A DNA stretch of 64,000 nt. It comes from Propionispora sp. 2/2-37. Its GTDB lineage: Bacteria; Bacillota; Negativicutes; Propionisporales; Propionisporaceae. Both the position numbers and the translations under genes were made by a program. The stretch is from assembly GCF_001298735.1 (NCBI RefSeq), contig NZ_CYSP01000006.1:124001-188000 (forward strand). Reading direction: 5' to 3'. The notes beneath the pieces are model-generated. The model did no database searches, was not told the origin of the DNA, and worked only from the letters and a program-made list of their open reading frames with translations. This document shows, in pieces, positions 19,480 to 28,088 of the stretch; the stretch's first letter is position 1; every line of letters begins with the position of its first letter.

Positions 19480-20445
19480 ATGAAGAAGTTTATTGATGAT
19501 GCCAGGCTGATTTTTAAATGTTGTAGTCTTTATTATGATGATGAAATGAGCCAACAGGATATTAGTGAATATCTTGCCGTTTCCAGGCCTTCCGTTTCCC
19601 GAATGCTTAAGCTGGGCAAAGAACAGGGCTTTGTGAAAATTGAGGTTACTAATCCTTATAACATAAAATTCGGAAAATTGGAAAGGAAGCTGGAAAAAAA
19701 GTTTGGCTTAAGAGAAGCTGTTGTAGCAGATTCAAGCCCGATAGAAACAGGCGTAGAGAGAATCAGTTCCAATTTGGGTAAGGAAACCGTAAATTTCCTG
19801 GTAAGAACGTTGGAGGATGGAGATGTAGTAGGCGTTTCCATGGGAATGACCTTGCAAAATGTAATCCGGGCAACCCGGCAGTTGGAAGAGCCGATTCGCT
19901 GCAAATTTGTACCCATTCTCGGCGGCATTGGTGCAAGCAGGCTGGATATTCACTCGAACTACATTGCCGGTGAGTTCGCCAAGTTATTTGGCGGGGAATG
20001 TGTGCAGTTTTTCTCTCCGGCCATTTTCTCGGATGTCAATGTATTAGAAGGTTTTCTTAAAGAAGAATCTGTGCAAAGTGTTTTGAAACTATACCACAGT
20101 GTAAGTACCGTCATTATGGGAATCGGTATACCGCAGCGCGGTGGGTCGACGTTAATGGAAACCGGTTATGTCAGTGGAGAAACTTTGGATAAATTCGTTG
20201 AAGAGGGTACGGTTGGCGATATCTTACTGCAGTTTTTTGACCAGGACGGCCATCTGGACAAGTTTACGAGTTTTAACCGCCGTGTGGCGGGGATGCCGAT
20301 AGAACAACTGAAAAAAGTGCAAAAACGGATTGGCATTGCCGGAGGTGTCCATAAGGCCAGAGCCGTCCGGGGTGCAATACGCGGGGAATTTATCAATATA
20401 TTAATCACCGATTATGATTGTGCAGTGGCCTTGCTTGAACTTTAA
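19480..20445 (+). CDS. SorC-family sugar-responsive transcriptional regulator
   Basis: A 321-residue regulator with an N-terminal helix-turn-helix (EMSQQDISEYLAVSRPSVSR, residues about 22-42) and a SorC-type sugar-phosphate-binding C-terminal domain (VVGVSMGMTLQNVIRA, IMGIGIPQRGG, RVAGMPIEQLKK). Such proteins bind phosphorylated sugars and control polyol or sugar operons. It leads the PTS operon, with GutM 21 bases downstream, so it most likely regulates it, possibly with autoregulation. GGGAGG stands nine bases before the ATG. Confidence 0.9.
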   Translation: MKKFIDDARLIFKCCSLYYDDEMSQQDISEYLAVSRPSVSRMLKLGKEQGFVKIEVTNPYNIKFGKLERKLEKKFGLREAVVADSSPIETGVERISSNLGKETVNFLVRTLEDGDVVGVSMGMTLQNVIRATRQLEEPIRCKFVPILGGIGASRLDIHSNYIAGEFAKLFGGECVQFFSPAIFSDVNVLEGFLKEESVQSVLKLYHSVSTVIMGIGIPQRGGSTLMETGYVSGETLDKFVEEGTVGDILLQFFDQDGHLDKFTSFNRRVAGMPIEQLKKVQKRIGIAGGVHKARAVRGAIRGEFINILITDYDCAVALLEL

Positions 20446-20465
20446 ACAAGGGAGAGATTACAACC

Positions 20466-20843
20466 ATGATTTTTATAGCTTTACTCGTCATTTTGTTATT
20501 ACAGGCTATTGCCACCTATATACAGATTCAACAATATAAACAAGCAGTGCGCAGGCTGCGCAAATTAGGCAATGTCGGCATTGGCAGCAAAAAAGGCAGG
20601 CTGACGCCGGGCAACATAGTAGTCATTGCCTGTAACAGTGCCGGTGTGATTACCGGCGGTGAAGTGCTGGAGGGGTATACGGTTTTTAACGGTTTTAGGG
20701 AAGTAAGAGGCATCATTGGCAAGACTATTTATGAATTACGGTCAGAATATCTGGCTTTACCGGTAAAAAAACAAAAAGCTTATAAAGCGCATATGCAGGC
20801 ATTGGATGCATTGGATATGAGACTGAATCCAACTGAGGTATAA
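20466..20843 (+). CDS. gutM: Glucitol operon activator-like protein GutM
   Basis: A 125-residue protein with an N-terminal membrane anchor (IFIALLVILLLQAIATYIQI) and the family core GNVGIGSKKGRLTPGNIVVI. GutM proteins are found only with glucitol/sorbitol PTS genes and are said to act as accessory regulators. Position between the SorC regulator and srlA is the standard arrangement. Confidence 0.88.
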   Translation: MIFIALLVILLLQAIATYIQIQQYKQAVRRLRKLGNVGIGSKKGRLTPGNIVVIACNSAGVITGGEVLEGYTVFNGFREVRGIIGKTIYELRSEYLALPVKKQKAYKAHMQALDALDMRLNPTEV

Positions 20844-20948
20844 TTTGTTTTCACTGATCAGGGCCCGGTCAGGTGTTGGCAATATGATTATCTCATCTAA
20901 ATAACGTTAATATAAAATGTATAAAAGCTGAAAAAATGACAATGAAAA

Positions 20949-21482
20949 ATGGAGGAAAACAATATGGATTTAATAGCTAATTTTGCCAATGGGTTTATGA
21001 ATCTTTTTAAAGCGGGCGCTGCGGTATTTTCAAGCTGGGTAACCGGAATTATTCCGCTTATCGTTATTTTAATGACTGCCGTGAGTGCGGTTATTAAATT
21101 AATTGGTGAAGAGCGGATTCATAGATTAGCGCAAAAAGCAACAGGGAATATCATCACCCGTTATACTATTTTACCTATTCTGGCTGTCTTATTTTTGGGA
21201 AATCCAATGTGCTATAGTTTTGGACGTTTTGTTGAAAATAAACATAAACCGGCTTATTATGATGCAACGGTCAGTTTCTTGCATCCGGTAACAGGTTTGT
21301 TCCCGCATGCCAACGGCGGTGAATTGTTCGTTTATATGGGTATCGCCGCCGGTGTTACTACGTTAGGTTTTCCGTTAGGTGAATTAGCGGTCAGATATTT
21401 TCTGGTCGGGATAGTGGTTATTTTTATACGCGGTTTGGTTACGGAAAAAATCTATGCCGCACTGAAAGCAAGAGAACAGTAA
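20949..21482 (+). CDS. srlA: PTS glucitol/sorbitol-type EIIC subunit
   Basis: Membrane transport subunit of 177 residues, with FKAGAAVFSSWVTGIIPLIV near the N-terminus and the family motif LGNPMCYSFGRFVENKHKPA near residues 85-105. Together with SrlE it forms the split membrane domain of a Gut-family PTS. RBS GGAGG is seven bases from the ATG. About 105 bases separate it from gutM and show no feature I can name. Confidence 0.92.
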   Translation: MEENNMDLIANFANGFMNLFKAGAAVFSSWVTGIIPLIVILMTAVSAVIKLIGEERIHRLAQKATGNIITRYTILPILAVLFLGNPMCYSFGRFVENKHKPAYYDATVSFLHPVTGLFPHANGGELFVYMGIAAGVTTLGFPLGELAVRYFLVGIVVIFIRGLVTEKIYAALKAREQ

Positions 21483-21520
21483 AGACACGCACCAGCAATA
21501 AAAACGGGAGGTATGATTAG

Positions 21521-22549
21521 ATGTATCGAGCGATTACCATAGTGAAGGGAAACAGCGGCTGGGGTGGTCCTTTAACCATTATGCCGACAGAGGTTTGCAA
21601 TAAAGTAGTCAGTCTTACCGGCGGGGGAATTCATCCAATCGCGGTAAAAATAGCGGAAATGACCGGGGGCGAGCTCGTTGACGGGTTTAAAACAGCTGTC
21701 CCTGATGAAGAAATGTTTGTTGCTGTTGTGGATTGCGCCGGTAGTGCCCGGTGCGGCGTTTACCCTAAAAAGAAAGTGTTTACGGTAAATGTCACTCCGG
21801 TTGGAAAAGTTGGACCGCTTGCTAAATTCATTGTTGAAAACTTATATGTGTCTGATGTTACGGAAACTTGTATCAGCTTTGCAGTAGAAGGTGCTGCCTT
21901 GACAAGTAAAGACGGTTCCGCTGCGCAAACCGTACAAGGCACGGTTGCTCTTGCCGTTACTGAACCTAAGACCAAGGCACAGGCCAGAGCGGAAATTGCC
22001 GCCATGAATTCCGGAAAAAAGAAAAACGTGATTACCCGTCTTGGCATAGCAGTTGGCGGCGTTGTGAATAAGTTTTATCAGGCCGGTCGTGAAACTATTG
22101 ATATGGTTATGAAAAGTATTTTACCATTTATGGCTTTTGTGAGTATGATTATCGGGGTTATTCAGGTATCCGGTATCGGCAACCTGATCGCCCAGACCGT
22201 TTCACCTTGGGCCAGCACGTTGCCGGGCATGCTGCTAATCTCATTAATTTGTTCGTTACCGTTTGTTGCTCCGGTAATCGGCCCTGGCGCGGTTATCGCC
22301 CAGGTTGTTGGAACTTTGCTTGGTGTAGAGATCGGTTTAGGGCATATTCCTGTTCAATATGCTTTGCCGGCGCTGTTTGCGATCAATGCTCAAGTTGGTG
22401 GTGATTTTGTCCCTGTTGGATTAAGTCTTGGCGAAGCCGATTCCGAAACCATTGAACTTGGAGTACCGGCGGTGCTGTATTCACGTTTAATCACCGGGCC
22501 GTTAGCAGTGCTCATCGCTTATCTCTTTAGCTTTGGTCTGTATCAATAA
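21521..22549 (+). CDS. srlE: PTS glucitol/sorbitol-type EIIBC subunit
   Basis: Fusion of a cytoplasmic EIIB domain (residues 1-165) with a membrane EIIC2 domain (about 185-342), 342 residues in total. The EIIB phosphocysteine motif SARCGVYPKK places the acceptor Cys at residue 78. The membrane part contains VAPVIGPGAVIAQVVG and INAQVGGDFVPVGLSLGEA, typical of SrlE. Substrate is inferred from family only; a related alditol is possible. Confidence 0.92.
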   Translation: MYRAITIVKGNSGWGGPLTIMPTEVCNKVVSLTGGGIHPIAVKIAEMTGGELVDGFKTAVPDEEMFVAVVDCAGSARCGVYPKKKVFTVNVTPVGKVGPLAKFIVENLYVSDVTETCISFAVEGAALTSKDGSAAQTVQGTVALAVTEPKTKAQARAEIAAMNSGKKKNVITRLGIAVGGVVNKFYQAGRETIDMVMKSILPFMAFVSMIIGVIQVSGIGNLIAQTVSPWASTLPGMLLISLICSLPFVAPVIGPGAVIAQVVGTLLGVEIGLGHIPVQYALPALFAINAQVGGDFVPVGLSLGEADSETIELGVPAVLYSRLITGPLAVLIAYLFSFGLYQ

Positions 22550-22578
22550 TAAATTTTTTTTAATGGAGAAGAATAAAT

Positions 22579-22947
22579 ATGAAATTTCATTGTGAAATTA
22601 CGGGCTGGGGGCCGGAAGCCGTCCAGTTTCTTACTGAACCGGATTTGAACAGTATTATTATCTTTAATGAAGGTGTGCCGCCGGAACTGGCGGAGATGGC
22701 TGTTTTGCATAAGCCGGCTCCGCTGCTTGCCGAACCGGTTGTAGGGGATACTCTGAGTATTTGCGGCAAAGTCTTTACGATCAGTGCCGTTGGTTCTGAA
22801 GTAGTGAATACGCTGAAAGAGTTAGGGCATTGCACATTAAACTTCAAAGGAGGGCCGGAACCGGAACGGCCGGGCTGCATTATGCTGGAAGGGGACGAGT
22901 TGACTCCAGAGGATATTGTCGCTGGGGCCACTATTGAGATTTTTTAG
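22579..22947 (+). CDS. srlB: PTS glucitol/sorbitol-type EIIA subunit
   Basis: Soluble phosphocarrier of 122 residues. FNEGVPPELAEMAVLHKPAP aligns with the active-site region of E. coli SrlB, making His44 the likely phosphorylated residue; ELGHCTLNFKG near residue 86 is also typical. It passes phosphate from HPr to Cys78 of SrlE. Spacing of 29 bases and a clear RBS show it belongs to the operon. Confidence 0.92.
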   Translation: MKFHCEITGWGPEAVQFLTEPDLNSIIIFNEGVPPELAEMAVLHKPAPLLAEPVVGDTLSICGKVFTISAVGSEVVNTLKELGHCTLNFKGGPEPERPGCIMLEGDELTPEDIVAGATIEIF

Positions 22948-23023
22948 TTATTAAATTTTACAGGAAGCTGGATATCGACTTGTTGTGAAGTTTAAAATAA
23001 TTACACTAAAAGGGAGTCTTAGT

Positions 23024-24319
23024 ATGTTAAACATGAATCAAAAGCTAATTAAACGTCAGCAGGAAGGCAAGCTGATTCGTACGGGTATCGTCGGCGCCGG
23101 ACAGATGGGACGTGGGATGGTAACCCAGATGGTATTAATGCAGGGGATCATGCCGGCCATTGTATCCGATATTAACGTAGAAAATGCCGTACATGCTTTT
23201 CATTATGCCGGCGTAAAAGATGATCAAATTGCTATTGTGGATAATCTGGCTGATGCCAATAAGTCGATTGAAGCCGGAAAATATGTGGCTACTGCCGATG
23301 CGGATTTAATCTCCCAGGTTAACCTGGTAGAATGCGCAATTGATGCGACCGGTGTACCTGATGTTGGGGCAAAGATTGCAACTGATGCCATGAAAAACGG
23401 TAAGCATGTGGTCATGCTGAATGTAGAGACCGACGTAGTTATTGGTCCTTATTTGAAAAAAATGGCGGAAAAACAGGGGGTTATTTACACCGGTTCGGCT
23501 GGTGACGAACCTGGTGCAGTTATGGAATTATACTGCTTTGCCAAAGCCATGGGTATGGATGTAAAAGTAATGGGCAAAGGGAAAAATAACAAGCTGGACT
23601 ATGATTGCAACCCCGATACGGTTTTAGAAGAGGCTACCCGTCGTAAAATGAGCCCTAAAATGCTTTGTGCTTTTAAAGACGGTACCAAAACCATGGTGGA
23701 AATGACTGCGATGTCCAACGCTACCGGACTGATTCCGGATGTCATCGGTGGTCATGGTATTGCCGCCGGATTAAAAGAGTTGCCCGAACTGTATAAATTG
23801 AAAAAAGATGGCGGTATTCTAAACCAGCATGGTGTTGTTGAATATGTAAACGGTATTGCACCTGGTGTATTTGTGGCAGTTTCAACGGAAAACGAGGAAA
23901 TCGCCTATCAAATGCGTTATCATAGCATGGGTAACGGTCCGTTGTGGATTTTATACCGTCCGTATCATTTGTGCAATCTGGAAACCCCATTAACAGTTGC
24001 CAAAGCAGTTATTGACGGTGAATCCACCATTGTACCGATTGACGGTCTTGTAAGTGAGTGTATCACGGTTGCCAAAACGGATCTTAAAGCCGGTCAGTAT
24101 ATTGACGGCATCGGCGGTTACACAACTTACGGATCGATTGCAACTGCCGCTGAATCCGACGCCAAGGGTTATGTTCCTTACGGCTTGGTAACGAAGAAAA
24201 CCCGGATGTTAAAAGAGGCAAAAAAAGGACAGCTTTTAACGTTGGATATGGTCGAACTGGATCAGTCTACCTTGATCTACAAGTTGCGCAAAGAACAAGA
24301 TGCTATGTATAAAAAATAA
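23024..24319 (+). CDS. Rossmann-fold dehydrogenase with SAF-like domain (homoserine dehydrogenase-like)
   Basis: A 431-residue NAD(P)-dependent oxidoreductase. The dinucleotide motif GIVGAGQMGRGMVTQM is at residues 20-35, and the central part (ATGVPDVGAKIA, GKHVVMLNVETDVVIGPYL, SAGDEPGAVMELY) resembles the homoserine-dehydrogenase superfamily. The C-terminal third (DLKAGQYIDGIGGYTTYG) looks like a SAF domain. As last gene of the alditol PTS operon it is the only candidate to oxidise the imported alditol phosphate; no short-chain sorbitol-6-phosphate dehydrogenase is present. The ATG at 23024 follows AGGGAG; an upstream in-frame GTG at 22985 lacks one. Substrate is unknown. Confidence 0.8.
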   Translation: MLNMNQKLIKRQQEGKLIRTGIVGAGQMGRGMVTQMVLMQGIMPAIVSDINVENAVHAFHYAGVKDDQIAIVDNLADANKSIEAGKYVATADADLISQVNLVECAIDATGVPDVGAKIATDAMKNGKHVVMLNVETDVVIGPYLKKMAEKQGVIYTGSAGDEPGAVMELYCFAKAMGMDVKVMGKGKNNKLDYDCNPDTVLEEATRRKMSPKMLCAFKDGTKTMVEMTAMSNATGLIPDVIGGHGIAAGLKELPELYKLKKDGGILNQHGVVEYVNGIAPGVFVAVSTENEEIAYQMRYHSMGNGPLWILYRPYHLCNLETPLTVAKAVIDGESTIVPIDGLVSECITVAKTDLKAGQYIDGIGGYTTYGSIATAAESDAKGYVPYGLVTKKTRMLKEAKKGQLLTLDMVELDQSTLIYKLRKEQDAMYKK

Positions 24320-24335
24320 GATTAAATTCAGGTGA

Positions 24336-24386
24336 GACAATAGTAAAACCGCATCCGGCCGGATGCGGTTTACTATTGTCTTTATG
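24336..24386 (+). terminator. Strong terminator of the alditol PTS operon
   Basis: A long hairpin with arms 24336-24358 and 24359-24380, mismatched only by one bulged A, closes the operon; a short T-rich tail follows. Confidence 0.88.
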
Positions 24387-24489
24387 CCTTGATTATTAAC
24401 AAAACATTTTCGGTAAATTGCTTGATCATAAATTTTGCCGGTATTATATTAAAAATAGGTAAAGAAATTACTCGAAAGGTGTAATTCGC

Positions 24490-24914
24490 ATGAATATTTT
24501 ATGATTATGCATTAAAAATAGAGTTAGACGGTGAAAAGTACTACGGAGAATTACCAGACAAGTAAAATATGAGAATTTGAAAAAAATATTTCAGGGCCTT
24601 GCGGAAGACGAACAACGTCATTATGAAATTATTCGGTTGATCCAAAGAGAATCTGTCGAAAAGGTTCAGACCAATCCGCTTTTAAGTACGGTACAGAATG
24701 TTTTTACCGTGAATACAAAACCTGCAATGGACAATCCGGAATTGCTTGCAAAACTAAAAAGTGAACAAATTGATGAAGGAACAGACAGAAAAAGCTGTTT
24801 GCTTGAAGCTAATGCAAGAAGAAGAGAAGCATGTGGAAGTCTTGAGAATATCATTGATATGTTGTGAATGATTGGTTCGAATCAGCCGAATTTAACCACC
24901 AGGATATTTATTAA
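24490..24914 (+). pseudogene. Broken rubrerythrin/ferritin-like diiron protein gene
   Basis: Pieces of one ferritin-like (COG1633-type) protein can be read in shifting frames. After an ATG at 24490 with AAAGGTG ahead, an extra T in a TTTT run (near 24497-24500) shifts the frame to YDYALKIELDGEKYYGELPD, which hits a stop. The next piece reads LKKIFQGLAEDEQRHYEII from 24577, another frame gives LMQEEEKHVEVL near 24810, and the end NDWFESAEFNHQDIY runs to a stop at 24912-24914. The EXXH iron-ligand pairs are still recognisable. At least three frame changes make a sequencing error unlikely, so this is a decayed gene. Confidence 0.8.
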
Positions 24915-24999
24915 TAGTTCAGTCGCTGGCAATGCCGGCGATTTTTTTTGCTTATTTTTACATTACATATTATTGGTGTACTTTTTTTGTAAAATCGCA

Positions 25000-25026
25000 T
25001 ATAATAATATATGAACACATATTCAT
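25000..25026 (+). promoter_or_regulatory. Promoter -10 and ArsR/CadC-type operator
   Basis: TATAAT at 25000-25005 is followed by the imperfect dyad ATGAACA-CA-TATTCAT (25011-25026), which matches the core of the 12-2-12 operators of zinc/cadmium-sensing ArsR family repressors. The site overlaps the expected transcription start of the repressor gene, consistent with metal-relieved repression. Confidence 0.65.
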
Positions 25027-25044
25027 TTGTTGGAGGTATATACT

Positions 25045-25413
25045 ATGTGGAATTCCGAATGTACCATTGATACCTGCGAACAGCTTTGTGAACACCCCCA
25101 AACTATCTGTGTGGCCAAAAAGGAAGCCATTCCCGAAATAGATGCCCAGCAGGTTGCGGATACCTTTAAATTATTGGGCGACACGACTCGCGTGAAGATT
25201 CTGGATGCGTTAGCCAAGAGGGAGCTCTGTGTCTGTGACTTATCCGCAGTTGTGGAGATGGGACAGTCGGCGGTTTCGCATCAGCTGCGCTTATTGAGAA
25301 ATGCTCGTTTGGTAAAATACCGTAAAGAAGGAAAAATGGCATGGTATTCATTGGATGATGAACATATCCGATTGCTGCTCTCGCAGTGTGTAGAGCATAT
25401 TCAGCACAGATAG
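25045..25413 (+). CDS. cadC: ArsR/SmtB-family metal-sensing repressor (CadC-like)
   Basis: A 122-residue winged-helix repressor. The sensing motif ELCVCDL lies in the alpha3 region (residues about 58-64), preceded by KLLGDTTRVKILDAL and followed by the recognition helix QSAVSHQLRLLRNARLV. Extra N-terminal cysteines (CTIDTC, LCEHPQTIC) are as in CadC, which uses them for Cd/Pb binding. It starts an operon with cadA, 11 bases apart. ATG at 25045 has GGAGG at proper spacing. Confidence 0.93.
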   Translation: MWNSECTIDTCEQLCEHPQTICVAKKEAIPEIDAQQVADTFKLLGDTTRVKILDALAKRELCVCDLSAVVEMGQSAVSHQLRLLRNARLVKYRKEGKMAWYSLDDEHIRLLLSQCVEHIQHR

Positions 25414-25424
25414 GAGGATGTACA

Positions 25425-27971
25425 ATGGCAGGAAAATATTCTTTCCATAAAGGAATAAAAAAGCAAAGTAACTGCCAGAGCGGTTGCTGCTCTGAGATTA
25501 AAAATGCGGCTGCAGCATTGACCTGCGGCTGTTGCGCAGAAAAGGCGGAAGTGGTTAATGAACAGGCCGGGGCGGCAGCTTGCGGTTGTTGTATTGATGG
25601 AGAACCTGTGGAACAGATAGAGGCAACGCCTGAAGCACGGGAAACTACCAGTAATTTTGCTGTTAAAGGATTGGATTGTGGCGACTGTGCGGTCAAGTTG
25701 GAAAAGGGGATCGGCAGAATGAAAGGGATCATCCGTGTTCAGGTGAATTTCGCAACCGCAAAAATGAAAGTAACTTATGATCCGGGAATAGTAGACGCCG
25801 CCGCCATCATAGAAAAGGCTGGCAGGCTTGGCTATTCGGCTGTTCCGGCTGTTATTTCTGCAGGTCAGGCAGGTATTCATAAAACAATCTTTATGGTATC
25901 GGGCCTTGATTGTGCTGATTGTGCAGCTACACTGGAGAAAAAAATCCTTTCATTGACCGGTATATACTCAGCACAGATTAATTTTGCCACAAGTAAATTA
26001 ATCGTAGAGCACACAGCCAGTGAAGCAGATATTGTTAAGGTAGTGCGACAAGCGGGTTACGATGCTAAGAGGGAGGGGGACAGCAAGTCACCGGATAGCA
26101 GGCCCGAATGGTGGAAAAATAGACGTACGCAGACAACTGCAGTTGCCGGTATCTTATTAATTCTAGCGGTTGCTATGGAATGGCTTGGTGTCAGTGATAA
26201 CGTGATTGTTCCCTTGTATGTTGCAACTGCTTTGGTTGGCGGTTATTCCTCAGCTAAAAGTGCATTTTATGGGTTCAGGTCTTTAAGTTTTGATATGAAT
26301 ACTCTTATGACCATGGCAGTAATTGGCGCACTTTGTATTGGTGAATGGAGTGAGGCCGCTACGGTGGCTTTTCTTTTCTCCTTTGGAAATACACTGCAAA
26401 CGTATACAATGGATAAAACCCGCCAATCCATCCGGGCGCTCATGGAATTGGCTCCGCCGGAAGCGCTGGTCCGCAGGAATGGGCAGGAAGAAAAACTGCC
26501 GGTGGAAGAGATCGTGGTCGGGGATATCATCATTGTAAAACCAGGGGAACGGATTGCGATGGACGGTATTGTCAGAGATGGTATGTCGGCGGTAAATCAG
26601 GCAACCATTACCGGCGAATCGGTTCCTGTGGAAAAACATAACGGTGATTTTGTTTATGCCGGGACGGTAAATGAACATGGAGTTTTGGAAGTTGAAGTAA
26701 CTAAAATTGCCGCGGATTCTACCCTAGCCAAGATTATGCATTTGGTTGAAGAGGCTCAGGCTCAGAAGGCGCCGTCGCAACAGTTTGTTGATAAGTTTTC
26801 CCGCTATTATTCTCCGGCAGTATTGCTTGCTGCAGCCGGGATTATGGTTATACCCTGGTTATTCTTTGGGTTGCCTTTCACGGAGTGGTTTTATAGGGGG
26901 CTTGTTCTCTTAGTTATTTCTTGCCCGTGTGCGCTGGTTATTTCCACCCCGGTTTCTATCGTGTCCGCTATCGGTAATGCTTCCAGAAACGGCGTTTTAA
27001 TTAAAGGGGGAGCCTATCTGGAACAGATGGGGGCTATGCAATCCATTGCCTTTGATAAGACTGGCACATTAACCCACGGGCGCCCGTCGGTTACAGACAT
27101 CGTTCCAACCGATGGAATAACGGAAGCAGAATTTTTAACCATGGCCGCTTCCGTAGAACGTTTGTCTGAGCATCCCCTGGCGATAGCCATTGTAGAGAAG
27201 GCAAAGGGGTTGGCTTTAAAAACGGTAACGAATTTTAAGGCCTTGGTTGGCCGGGGCGCACAGGCCGAATTTGAGGGGAAAACAATCTATATTGGTAATC
27301 CCCGATTGTTTGAAGAGCTGGGATTTGATTTATCTTCTTATCACAATGATTTGGAAAATCTTCAGCGGCAGGGAAAAACCGTTATGTTGATGGGAAATGC
27401 TGAGCAGATTTGCGGACTGATTGCAGTTGCCGACACTTTACGCGCTAATAGTATTGAGGCCATTCAGGCACTGCATCAAACTGGTATGCAGCATGTAGCC
27501 ATGCTGACCGGTGATAATGACTGCGTGGCCGCTTCTATCGCCGGACAATTGAAGCTGGATGCTTTTTATAGTGAACTGTTGCCGGAAGACAAAGTCAAAA
27601 CGGTAAAATGCCTGATGAGTCAATACGGGAGTGTAGCCATGGTTGGGGACGGGGTTAATGATGCTCCGGCACTGGCTGTTGCCAATGTAGGAATCGCAAT
27701 GGGCGTAGCAGGGGCCGATAGCGCTCTTGAAACTGCGGATATTGCGCTTATGTCGGATAACCTTGGAAAACTCTCCTATCTGGTCCATCTCAGCCGCAAG
27801 ACAGTTGCCATAATCAAGCAGAATATTGTTTTTTCGATTGCCATAAAGCTTGTGTTTATTATCCTCACCTTTGCCGGCTATGTGAATTTATGGCTTGCGG
27901 TCTTTGCTGACATGGGCTCGTCAATATTGGTAACTTTAAATGGAATGCGCCTGATGCGACTTCTTCGCTAG
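25425..27971 (+). CDS. cadA: Heavy-metal (Cd/Zn/Pb) exporting P1B-type ATPase
   Basis: Membrane pump of 848 residues. The first 60 residues are unusually rich in CGCC-like clusters (CQSGCC, CGCC, CGCC), then two HMA domains with GLDCGDC and GLDCADC follow near residues 85-230. Next come the A-domain TGES, the transmembrane CPC motif (ISCPCALVIS), phosphorylation site DKTGT, the SEHPLA motif, TGDN and the hinge GDGVNDAP. The CPC plus DKTGT order and the cadC neighbour favour Cd/Zn/Pb export over copper. The gene was likely acquired or maintained as a metal-resistance unit; no mobile element is visible nearby. Confidence 0.95.
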   Translation: MAGKYSFHKGIKKQSNCQSGCCSEIKNAAAALTCGCCAEKAEVVNEQAGAAACGCCIDGEPVEQIEATPEARETTSNFAVKGLDCGDCAVKLEKGIGRMKGIIRVQVNFATAKMKVTYDPGIVDAAAIIEKAGRLGYSAVPAVISAGQAGIHKTIFMVSGLDCADCAATLEKKILSLTGIYSAQINFATSKLIVEHTASEADIVKVVRQAGYDAKREGDSKSPDSRPEWWKNRRTQTTAVAGILLILAVAMEWLGVSDNVIVPLYVATALVGGYSSAKSAFYGFRSLSFDMNTLMTMAVIGALCIGEWSEAATVAFLFSFGNTLQTYTMDKTRQSIRALMELAPPEALVRRNGQEEKLPVEEIVVGDIIIVKPGERIAMDGIVRDGMSAVNQATITGESVPVEKHNGDFVYAGTVNEHGVLEVEVTKIAADSTLAKIMHLVEEAQAQKAPSQQFVDKFSRYYSPAVLLAAAGIMVIPWLFFGLPFTEWFYRGLVLLVISCPCALVISTPVSIVSAIGNASRNGVLIKGGAYLEQMGAMQSIAFDKTGTLTHGRPSVTDIVPTDGITEAEFLTMAASVERLSEHPLAIAIVEKAKGLALKTVTNFKALVGRGAQAEFEGKTIYIGNPRLFEELGFDLSSYHNDLENLQRQGKTVMLMGNAEQICGLIAVADTLRANSIEAIQALHQTGMQHVAMLTGDNDCVAASIAGQLKLDAFYSELLPEDKVKTVKCLMSQYGSVAMVGDGVNDAPALAVANVGIAMGVAGADSALETADIALMSDNLGKLSYLVHLSRKTVAIIKQNIVFSIAIKLVFIILTFAGYVNLWLAVFADMGSSILVTLNGMRLMRLLR

Positions 27972-27984
27972 TAGGCTACGCTAT

Positions 27985-28030
27985 AAACAAAACAGAAGCA
28001 CCATCAACATGGTGCTTCTGTTTTGTTATA
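27985..28030. terminator. Bidirectional terminator after cadA
   Basis: Perfect 19-base-pair hairpin (27986-28004 with 28009-28027) around loop CAAC, A-rich on the left and T-rich on the right. It lies between convergent cadA and the minus-strand barrel gene, so both may use it. Confidence 0.92.
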
Positions 28031-28088
28031 CAGTAATTTCTTGTGAGTTTTTTATATAAGCAGGATTGCTACGGGTGGCTAATTAACC

